The notes beneath the pieces are model-generated. The model searched no databases. It was given only the letters and a program-made list of their open reading frames with translations, and had not been told where the DNA came from. A stretch of 19,990 nt of DNA, taken from an uncultured Sutterella sp. (GTDB taxonomy: Bacteria; Pseudomonadota; Gammaproteobacteria; Burkholderiales; Burkholderiaceae_F). Both the position numbers and the translations under genes were made by a program. Positions 6,925 to 13,251 of this stretch are shown in pieces. Numbering within the stretch: the stretch's first letter is position 1; every line of letters starts with the position of its first letter. Location of the stretch: assembly GCA_905213905.1 (NCBI GenBank), contig CAJMKD010000039.1:1-19990 (forward strand), written 5' to 3'.

Positions 6925-7878
6925 TCAGGCTTCTGGGCGGATGCGACCGAAGACAGGCTTGTCCGGGCCGCGGGGCACGGTGCTTAAAAAGAGGCTTCTG
7001 AGCCAGACGAAAGCCGGATCGGCGCTTCTGTGCGCGTGCCAGATGAGGGCGGGCTTGAGCGACGGCGCTTCGGGAATATCCGCGAGCGCCGTGAGCGGCA
7101 TACGACGGGCAAGGCGCTTCGCTGTACGCCATGGAACGGCGAGGACGAAGTCGGACTCTTCGAGCAGCAGAATAGCCCCGAGCCACGATTCCGTCCAAAG
7201 GATCGTTTCGCCGGCGGCAAGCGGAATTTTGGCGGGCCCGGGCATGCCGCCCTCCACAGGATCCGTGTCGGGATGCACGACGATCTGAATGCGCCGGTAG
7301 CGCCCGAGCGCCTCATGCACCTCTGGGCGCCCCGCGAGCGGCTCGAGGGGGTGGCCCGCCCGAACGATCTGCACGTAGGTTGTTTCGAGAAGCTTCGTCG
7401 ATTCCAGGTCTTCCGGGAGGTTCACGGCCGGGCAGATCGCAAAGTCGAGTTCGCCCGAGCGCAGCCCGGCGAATGTGCTTTCATCGTGGGTTCTCACGGC
7501 GATGCCGGCGCGGGGCGCCGCTTTGGAGAAGGCGGCGAGCACCGGCTCAATCACCATGGCGAGTGCATTGTCGAGGCAGGCCACGCGAAAAACGCGCTCG
7601 AGCTTGGCCGGCGAAAAGACGCGTCGATCGGTGAGCGATCGCATGTCTTCGAGCACCTTGCGCGAGCGCAGCGCAAGTTCGAGCGCTTCGTGCGTGGGTG
7701 CGAGCCCGCGGCCGTGTCGGGTGAAAAGCTCCGCGCCGAACGTCGCGCGCACGTCCGCAAGAAGCCTGCTCGCCTTCGGTTCCGAAATGCCGAGGCGCTT
7801 GGCGGCAAGGCCGAGATTCTTCATTTCGACGAGCACGCAGATGAACTCAAGCAGCTCTTCGGTGATTCCGCGATTCAT
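6925..7878 (-). CDS. LysR-family transcriptional regulator
   Basis: From the ATG at 7878 it encodes 317 residues: an N-terminal helix-turn-helix (LGLAAKRLGISEPKASRLLADV, about 20-41) with the usual following wing (LFTRHGRGLAPT), then a linker and a periplasmic-binding-protein-like effector domain (about 90-300). An in-frame ATG at 7914 would add 12 residues. The shorter start places the N-terminus where LysR proteins normally begin and frees two TTTCGAA repeats for the shared upstream region. Neither start has a good ribosome site. It is transcribed divergently from the sulfotransferase gene about 200 bp away, the classical arrangement for a LysR protein controlling its neighbour. The effector is unknown; an aryl sulfate or phenol is a reasonable guess. 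Confidence 0.88.
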   Translation of the reverse strand: MNRGITEELLEFICVLVEMKNLGLAAKRLGISEPKASRLLADVRATFGAELFTRHGRGLAPTHEALELALRSRKVLEDMRSLTDRRVFSPAKLERVFRVACLDNALAMVIEPVLAAFSKAAPRAGIAVRTHDESTFAGLRSGELDFAICPAVNLPEDLESTKLLETTYVQIVRAGHPLEPLAGRPEVHEALGRYRRIQIVVHPDTDPVEGGMPGPAKIPLAAGETILWTESWLGAILLLEESDFVLAVPWRTAKRLARRMPLTALADIPEAPSLKPALIWHAHRSADPAFVWLRSLFLSTVPRGPDKPVFGRIRPEA

Positions 7879-7879
7879 T

Positions 7880-7908
7880 TTTCGAAGATAAGATTTTTCA
7901 GTTTCGAA
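7880..7908. promoter_or_regulatory. Paired TTTCGAA sites, candidate LysR operator
   Basis: TTTCGAA occurs at 7880-7886 and 7902-7908, so the palindromic TTCGAA cores are 22 bp apart, two helical turns. They sit just upstream of the preferred lysR start, where autoregulatory LysR sites are usually found. Confidence 0.35.
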
Positions 7909-8075
7909 AGCCATGCCGAGGTAAGCGGCAATACCGGCATTTTGCCTAGCCCGCTAGCATTTTCCACCATTGAGGCGGTTCTCTCCGAGCGCCTCGCCGC
8001 GTCGCGCGATGAGCGGAAGCGAATGCTTTCCGCGCCCGTTCGATCCTTTGAAAAATGCAAAAGGATAAGCCACAA

Positions 8076-9881
8076 ATGAAGATTCGTCATCTCACCGCCG
8101 CTCTGATCGCGGCTGTGCCGCTTCTTGCCTGCGCCATGGGCGGCCCCTCCGGCCCCAAGGTCGGTTATGAAATCCAGGGCCATCTCGGCGAAGTGATCGT
8201 CAATCCGTATGAAACGGCGCCGCTCACGGCCATCATCAAGAACGGCGGCTACGTGATCAAGGATGCGAAGGTGACGGTGATGCCCAAGCCCAACGGCATT
8301 CCGATCAGCTACAACGTTTCGCGCCGGATGCTTCTCACGCACGGCGGCGTGCCTGTCTTCGGCCTCTATGCGGACTTCGTCAACACGGTTCAGGTTGACT
8401 TCACGCGCATCTTCAACGGCAAGGAAGAAAAGTTTTCCGACACGTACAAGATCTACGCTTCGCCGATTTATACGGATGCACAGGGTCTCAAGGGACAGGT
8501 TTCTGCGATGCCGAAGGTGCGCCCCGTCAAGGTGGCGCCCGAATTCAAGGATCGCCTCTACCTGCTCAACAACGCCGCCGACCTTGCCGGCAAGGCCGCG
8601 CATATGGTTTGGAACAACCCGATGGGCGGCGCGCTCGAATGGTCCTTCTATCCCCAGAACGGCATTGTTGATACAACCGGCGAATACCGCTGGTACATGT
8701 TCACGCAGCCCATCTACAACGTGGGCGAACCGTATCTCGGCGGCGACATGATGGGCTTCCGCCAGAATAAGGACGGCGCCTTCACCTGGGGCTACGGCCA
8801 GCGCTACGTCAAGTACGACCTGATGGGCCGCCAGATCTGGAACCGCCGTCTGCCGCTCAACTACATCGACTTCTCGCATGCGCTCGACGCGGCGCAGAAC
8901 GGGCACTACTTCCTGCGCGTTGCTTCGGCGAACACGAAGCTCCCCAACGGCAAGAACGTCCGCACGGTCCGCGACGTGATCGCTGAAGTTGACCAGGACG
9001 GCTACGTCGTTGACGAGTGGCGCCTCTTCGACATTCTCGACCCGTATCGCTCCGACGTCATCAAGGCGCTCGACCAGGGGGCGGTCTGCCTCAACATTGA
9101 TGCTTCGAAGGCCGGCAAGACGCTCTCGGAAGAAGACATCCAGAAGCTCAACGAGTCGGACAACTACGGCGACATCGCCGGCACGGGCGTCGGCCGCAAC
9201 TGGGCGCATGTCAATTCCGTCGACTATGACCCGACCGACGATTCGATCATCATCTCGTCGCGTCATCAGTCCGCGGCCGTGAAGATCGGACGCGACCATG
9301 AAGTGAAGTGGATTCTCGCCGCGCCGCGCGGCTGGAAGGGCGATCTCGCGAAGAAGGTGCTCACGCCTGTCGACAAGGACGGCAAGAAGCTCGTCTGCGA
9401 CGACGCCTCCTGCGAAGGCGGCTTCGACTGGACGTGGACGCAGCATACGGCATGGCGCATCGATTCGAAGAGCAAGCCTGGCATCGTTTACCTCTCTGTC
9501 TTCGACAACGGCGACGCCCGTGGCATGGAGCAGCCCGCGATGCCTTCGATGAAGTTCTCGCGCGCTGTCGTCTACAAGATCGACGAAAAGAAGATGACGG
9601 TCGAGCAGATCTGGGCCTACGGCGAAGAAGCCGGCCACGACTGGTTCAGCCCCGTGACCTCGATCACCGAATATCAACAGGACAAGGACTCGATCTTCGT
9701 CTATTCGGCGACGGCAGGCGCCACGTTCGACATCAATACCGGCGCCTTTACCTCCGCGCCCAATCCCTACATGATGGAGTTCCGCTGGGGCGAACACGAA
9801 CCTGCCGTCGAAATGCGCGTTGAATCGACGACGGGCTACCAGGCAATGCCGGTCGACATCAGCCTGGCCTTTGAAAAGTAA
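8076..9881 (+). CDS. assT: Periplasmic arylsulfate sulfotransferase
   Basis: From the ATG at 8076 (AAAAGGAT at 8059-8066 upstream) it encodes 601 residues of the ASST family, close to the length of E. coli AssT. It moves a sulfuryl group from one phenolic ester to another phenol without PAPS, using a sulfo-histidine intermediate. Counterparts of the known active-site residues are present: His268 (DFSHALD), His378 (NWAHVNS), Arg396 (SSRHQS) and the nucleophile His457 (WTQHTAW). The structural disulfide pair corresponds to Cys441 and Cys446, with one residue fewer between them than in E. coli. The N-terminus is a signal peptide. AVPLLAC (Cys19) fits a lipoprotein box, although cleavage after Ala20 by signal peptidase I is equally possible. 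The DsbL/DsbI pair that accompanies assT in uropathogenic E. coli is absent here. An ATG at 8055 lacks a ribosome site. Confidence 0.95.
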   Translation: MKIRHLTAALIAAVPLLACAMGGPSGPKVGYEIQGHLGEVIVNPYETAPLTAIIKNGGYVIKDAKVTVMPKPNGIPISYNVSRRMLLTHGGVPVFGLYADFVNTVQVDFTRIFNGKEEKFSDTYKIYASPIYTDAQGLKGQVSAMPKVRPVKVAPEFKDRLYLLNNAADLAGKAAHMVWNNPMGGALEWSFYPQNGIVDTTGEYRWYMFTQPIYNVGEPYLGGDMMGFRQNKDGAFTWGYGQRYVKYDLMGRQIWNRRLPLNYIDFSHALDAAQNGHYFLRVASANTKLPNGKNVRTVRDVIAEVDQDGYVVDEWRLFDILDPYRSDVIKALDQGAVCLNIDASKAGKTLSEEDIQKLNESDNYGDIAGTGVGRNWAHVNSVDYDPTDDSIIISSRHQSAAVKIGRDHEVKWILAAPRGWKGDLAKKVLTPVDKDGKKLVCDDASCEGGFDWTWTQHTAWRIDSKSKPGIVYLSVFDNGDARGMEQPAMPSMKFSRAVVYKIDEKKMTVEQIWAYGEEAGHDWFSPVTSITEYQQDKDSIFVYSATAGATFDINTGAFTSAPNPYMMEFRWGEHEPAVEMRVESTTGYQAMPVDISLAFEK

Positions 9882-9901
9882 TCGGCGAGTTCTTCTGGAG
9901 A

Positions 9902-9944
9902 GCGGGCGGCGAGGTTCCTGCAACTTGCCGCGCCGTCCGCTTTT
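9902..9944 (+). terminator. Rho-independent terminator of assT
   Basis: A 10-bp stem (GCGGGCGGCG at 9902-9911 with CGCCGTCCGC at 9931-9940, one G-U) followed by TTTT, beginning 20 bases after the stop codon. Confidence 0.85.
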
Positions 9945-9980
9945 CGGCGACGATGTGCTTGCAGCGTCAAGCTCGAGCTC

Positions 9981-10015
9981 AAAGGCCGTTCCGGATTTTT
10001 GCCGGGACGGCCTTT
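9981..10015 (-). terminator. Strong hairpin, probable terminator of the araC-type gene
   Basis: A 14-bp stem (AAAGGCCGTTCCGG at 9981-9994 with CCGGGACGGCCTTT at 10002-10015, one G-U) with a 7-nt loop. It lies 28 bases past the end of the leftward AraC gene. There is no separate T tract beyond the TTT in the stem, so directionality is uncertain. Confidence 0.6.
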
Positions 10016-10043
10016 CAGCATGTTGTGCTGCCTGGAAGATTCA

Positions 10044-10874
10044 TCAATTAAGCGCAATTGCGTTATAGGGTGCAAGTGTTGAGGAGCGATATTGGCCCGG
10101 TGTCATGCCGAAGATGCGCTTGAACGCAGCGATGAATGCAGAGGCTGTCTTGTAGCCCAGTGCTTCTGCCACCTGTTCAGACGTTTCACCCTCGAGAAGT
10201 CTGCGCGTTGCCGTCAGCATCATGAGCCGCAGACGCCATTGGCCGAAGCTCATGCCGGTTTCGCGCGAAACAAGCTTCGAGAAGTTTCTGGCGCTCATAT
10301 AGATGAAGCTTGACCATTCGTCGACAGTGCGATGCAGTGTTGGATTCGCCACAATCTCTTCAGCAATGCAAAAGAGCTTGGCGTTGTATGGGAGCGGCGC
10401 GAAATTCAGCGGAAGCCGCGGCGCAATCTGGATTTCCTCCAGAAGCACGCGTGCAAGCCGTCCCGTGTGGCTCTCAGCTGAAAAAGGCGCTCGAATCTGC
10501 GTGAAGTGCCGAATCATGGCGAGCACCATCGGCGAAAGCATGATGCGGATGGGCTCATCAGGGAGCGATTGCGCCCATTCGGGCGCAATGTGCAGATAAA
10601 GCGATTCTGAATTCGATCCGATGAAGCCTTCGTGCAGAAGGCCCGGCGGCGCCCAAAGCGCGCATGCCGGCGGCAGTGCCGTCCGCCATTCTGCAGATGC
10701 GAGCCCAACGACGCCGCGAATGGAAACAACAAGTTGTCCTGTTGCATGACTGTGGAGCAGCGGCGGCCGGCTGAGCTCCCCATGGCGGTCGACAAGCGCC
10801 GCCTGCATGAGAATAAGCGGATCGTCGGGATCAAAGCCTGCAGGCCATTGCGTCGGGTGAAAGGGCTTTGTCAT
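10044..10874 (-). CDS. AraC-family transcriptional regulator
   Basis: From the ATG at 10874 it encodes 276 residues: an N-terminal cupin-like sensing domain with a HSHATGQL motif (41-48) and a WAPPGLLHEGF strand-turn (74-84), then a C-terminal AraC DNA-binding domain with two helix-turn-helices (about 183-219 and 231-263, ending GMTPGQYR). It resembles the short single-cupin AraC group that includes E. coli NimR. An in-frame ATG at 10958 would start upstream of the terminator hairpin at 10907-10952 and add a poor, Ser/Gly-rich leader, so the downstream start is preferred. It lies immediately after the flavoprotein-cytochrome operon on the same strand and is its most likely regulator. Confidence 0.88.
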   Translation of the reverse strand: MTKPFHPTQWPAGFDPDDPLILMQAALVDRHGELSRPPLLHSHATGQLVVSIRGVVGLASAEWRTALPPACALWAPPGLLHEGFIGSNSESLYLHIAPEWAQSLPDEPIRIMLSPMVLAMIRHFTQIRAPFSAESHTGRLARVLLEEIQIAPRLPLNFAPLPYNAKLFCIAEEIVANPTLHRTVDEWSSFIYMSARNFSKLVSRETGMSFGQWRLRLMMLTATRRLLEGETSEQVAEALGYKTASAFIAAFKRIFGMTPGQYRSSTLAPYNAIALN

Positions 10875-10906
10875 GGCGTCAATTCGCGTATTTTGGGCAA
10901 TTAGGT

Positions 10907-10952
10907 AAGAAACAGCGCAAGCGGAGCCGAAGCTGCCTTCGGAACCGCTTGC
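10907..10952 (-). terminator. Terminator between the cytochrome and araC genes
   Basis: An inverted repeat with outer arms GCAAGCGG (10917-10924) and CCGCTTGC (10945-10952) and inner arms CCGAAG and CTTCGG, followed on the minus strand by GCTGTTTCTT. It begins 43 bases after the cytochrome stop codon. The T tract is short, so some readthrough into araC is possible. Confidence 0.65.
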
Positions 10953-10995
10953 TGTCATGCTGCTATAACGGCTGATTTCTCTTCAGCCGGTGTGT

Positions 10996-11346
10996 TTAAG
11001 GAACTTTGTACTGAATGTTGTGGCAGCTCGAACACATGTTGACGCTTTGTTCGTGGCCGCGATGGCATTCCGTGCAGTTGAGGCCGACCAGATGGTTGTA
11101 ATGCGGATTGGGATCGAGTTTTTCAGTGCGTTTTGCGACAGCATCAAGCGATTGATGACAGGCATTGCACTTGGCCGTTTCGACAGCCGCACCGGCCGCA
11201 GGGGATTTTGTGCCGTGGCAGGCTTCGCAGGCAACGCCTCGCTCTGCGTGCCGATCGGCCAGGAAATGCGTGTTGCTGGGTGCAGCCTGAGCGACGCCAA
11301 ATGAAAGCGCGAGGACGACCGCACAGAAGATGTGGTGGAATTTCAT
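10996..11346 (-). CDS. Small periplasmic tetraheme cytochrome c
   Basis: A 116-residue protein with a clear Sec signal peptide (hydrophobic core VVLALSFG, cleavage after AQA, about residue 21). The mature part has exactly four CxxCH heme-binding motifs: CEACH (40-44), CNACH (60-64), CTECH (91-95) and CSSCH (105-109), with further His residues available as distal ligands. This is the layout of small tetraheme cytochromes and of the heme domain of flavocytochrome c fumarate reductases. Its gene starts 13 nt after the flavoprotein stop and has GGAGA 5 nt before the ATG, so the two are surely co-transcribed. Its likely job is to pass electrons from a membrane quinol dehydrogenase, not encoded in this window, to the flavoprotein in the periplasm. 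Confidence 0.93.
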   Translation of the reverse strand: MKFHHIFCAVVLALSFGVAQAAPSNTHFLADRHAERGVACEACHGTKSPAAGAAVETAKCNACHQSLDAVAKRTEKLDPNPHYNHLVGLNCTECHRGHEQSVNMCSSCHNIQYKVP

Positions 11347-11359
11347 GTCATTCTCCTTT

Positions 11360-12847
11360 TCAATCGTTCGAGCGGTTTTGAGCGCGAAGTGAGGCGCTTC
11401 GTGCGGCTATGCGGCCGAAAACGAGACAGCCGCCAAGCTGGTTGCCGCCGATGTCGTCCTGGTACCAGAGGCCGCCTGCGGCAGCGCCTGCGGCGTAAAG
11501 CCCGGGGATGGAACGATGCTCGAAGTTCTGAACTTCGGCGCGGGCATTGATTTTGGGTCCGCCGAACGTGCTTGCCATGCCGCCAGCGGCAGGAATCATG
11601 TAGAAAGGACCGGTTTCGAGCGCATGCGGCTCATCGTAGTCATAAGGGGGATCAAGCTCTTTGGCTTTTCCGGCTTTGACTGCATCGTTGAAGACCTTGA
11701 CGGTTTCCACCAGATTCTTGACGGGAACGCCCGCGGCTTTCGCGACCTCTTCGATGGAATCGCCTTTGAATACCTCAAAGCCGAGACGAGCAAAACGTTT
11801 GATCGTGTTCGAGAGAATGTTGGCGTTTGCGTCCGCGTCTTGACCGATCAGCATGAAGCTGCGGTTGTCGGGCGTGCGTTCAGCGATTGCCTTGGCTTTG
11901 GGAACTTGGAGCCAAGTTTCCGGCACGAAGCGCTTGCCCTGCGTGTTCACCTGAATGCCGTAGCCTGCGTGCATCAGCGGAGACGGGTTGCAGTGGCCTG
12001 TCGGCGTGATAGGCCCTGCATAGAACTGGTCCATGTTGACAAGCTGCGCATGCACCTGGCTGGCCATGAGAATGTTTTCGCCGGTTATCCAAGGCGATCC
12101 GCGTACAATGAGGCGCGACGCCCAGGGCCCGATGAATTGGTCGACCATCGCCTGGTTGGCGCCGTAGCCGCCCGTTGTAAGAATGACGCCGCCTCGGGCG
12201 AAGAAGTCTTTTCGGCCTTCTGGCGTAATGCAGGAAACGCCTTCGACGTTGTAGCAGTCGTCGGCGATGAGTTCGACGGCTTTTGTGTTGTATCGGATGG
12301 GAACGTTTTTCTTCGATAATGCCTTCATGAGGCAGCGCAGCAGCATGGAGCCGCCCGTGATCCCTTCGCCCGGGCTGATTAGGCAGCGAGAGAGCTCAGG
12401 CGCCGGCAGATTCTCCCAAAGGTAGAAAGGCGTGCCATGGTCGGCAAGCCAGTCAATGCCCTTGCCTGCTTCTTCAGCATACGTGCGCACGAGATCCGGA
12501 TCCGAGCGGAAGGCGGAAAGCTTCATCATGTCGTTAAAGAAGGCCTCTGCTGAGTCTTCTGGATGATTTTTCTGAAAGCGGCTCCCCACGGCTGCGATCC
12601 AGCCGGACGAATAAACGGTCGCGCCGTCAGGACGCCCCATCTTTTCGAGCAGAATAACCTTCGAGCCCTGTTCGGCCGCTTCGAGTGCCGCACACATGCC
12701 GGCGAAGCCGGCGCCAACTACGACGACATCCCAATCTTCACGCGCACGCTTTTGTTTCGGGCGGGCAACCGCAGTTCCGGAAATCCCGGCCGCCGCCGCG
12801 GCGCCAAAGCCGAAGACGCTTGTTTTCAAGATGTTTCGACGTTGCAT
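11360..12847 (-). CDS. Tat-exported FAD reductase, fumarate reductase/flavocytochrome c flavin-subunit family
   Basis: A 495-residue protein that starts with a twin-arginine signal (QRRNILK, then an Ala-rich core to about residue 28), so it is exported folded with FAD. Residues 41-69 form the dinucleotide-binding motif VVVVGAGFAG...LLEK. The C-terminal FAD segment reads IPGLYAAG...GGNQLGGCLVFGRIA. Compared from memory with Shewanella FccA, the fumarate-specific residues are missing: the general-acid Arg402 position is Gln314, the HHTMGG histidine is Ser426 (ASTFGG), and the substrate Arg of NRLGGN is Asp465 (DDIGGN). It therefore probably reduces, or oxidises, another organic compound. A perfect AGGAGG precedes the ATG. 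The heme domain found fused in FccA is here the separate downstream gene. Confidence 0.9.
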   Translation of the reverse strand: MQRRNILKTSVFGFGAAAAAGISGTAVARPKQKRAREDWDVVVVGAGFAGMCAALEAAEQGSKVILLEKMGRPDGATVYSSGWIAAVGSRFQKNHPEDSAEAFFNDMMKLSAFRSDPDLVRTYAEEAGKGIDWLADHGTPFYLWENLPAPELSRCLISPGEGITGGSMLLRCLMKALSKKNVPIRYNTKAVELIADDCYNVEGVSCITPEGRKDFFARGGVILTTGGYGANQAMVDQFIGPWASRLIVRGSPWITGENILMASQVHAQLVNMDQFYAGPITPTGHCNPSPLMHAGYGIQVNTQGKRFVPETWLQVPKAKAIAERTPDNRSFMLIGQDADANANILSNTIKRFARLGFEVFKGDSIEEVAKAAGVPVKNLVETVKVFNDAVKAGKAKELDPPYDYDEPHALETGPFYMIPAAGGMASTFGGPKINARAEVQNFEHRSIPGLYAAGAAAGGLWYQDDIGGNQLGGCLVFGRIAARSASLRAQNRSND

Positions 12848-13251
12848 AGATCCTCCTTTTTGCTTGGGTCTCTCAGGGCGGAACGGCTTCTATAAGACGT
12901 AGCCCTAAGAACTAGTTTGGTTGAAGTAGTTCTGTAGAACAATCTTCAAAAGCGACAGATGATGTCGAAAATCGGCCATCCGCCCATGACTGAAAGGGAG
13001 CGCTTTTGAGGCGAAATTGGTTTGAATGAAGCAAAAAATCGAGACCTCGCAGGAGGACAGCGCCCCCGTCTTTCTTCATTTGAAGATGAAAGGCAGGGGC
13101 ATGAGGCAAAGGCCAGGAGCAGGGGGCTGATAAAATCAACCAATTGGACGTAGTTATCCCCATCGACCGCTCGTCGGCAGGAGGAAGCGGCGCTTTGCAC
13201 CGCACTTTCATCCGTGCGAGGGTCGGCTTTTCTTTTAAGAGATCCATCTTC
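12848..13251. other. Divergent intergenic region between the reductase operon and purL
   Basis: About 400 bases without a supported gene. On the reductase side it has a -10-like element and nested dyads (12889-12949). In the middle is a long imperfect hairpin around a GAAGA/TCTTC stem with GCCCC/GGGGC outer arms (about 13061-13102). On the purL side is a short hairpin, CGCAC (13201-13205) with GTGCG (13214-13218), followed by a T-rich stretch before the start codon. Leftward and rightward frames here lack ribosome sites and family resemblance. Confidence 0.6.
12889..12949 (-). promoter_or_regulatory. Candidate activator-dependent promoter of the reductase operon
   Basis: Leftward -10-like TATAGA (plus 12889-12894) with no recognisable -35. 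Upstream lie the palindrome AACTAGTT (12910-12917) and a nested dyad: TTGAAG (12921-12926) with CTTCAA (12944-12949), enclosing GTTCT (12929-12933) with AGAAC (12936-12940). The dyad would sit about 39-67 bases before transcription start, where AraC-type activators commonly bind. Confidence 0.4.

Noticed and set aside
10875..10958. 28-codon N-terminal extension of the AraC protein
   Set aside because: It would encode the terminator hairpin of the preceding operon, and it is not typical of the family.
13144..13251. 36-codon N-terminal extension of PurL
   Set aside because: The family N-terminus aligns at 13252; the extension has no ribosome site and contains leader hairpin sequence.
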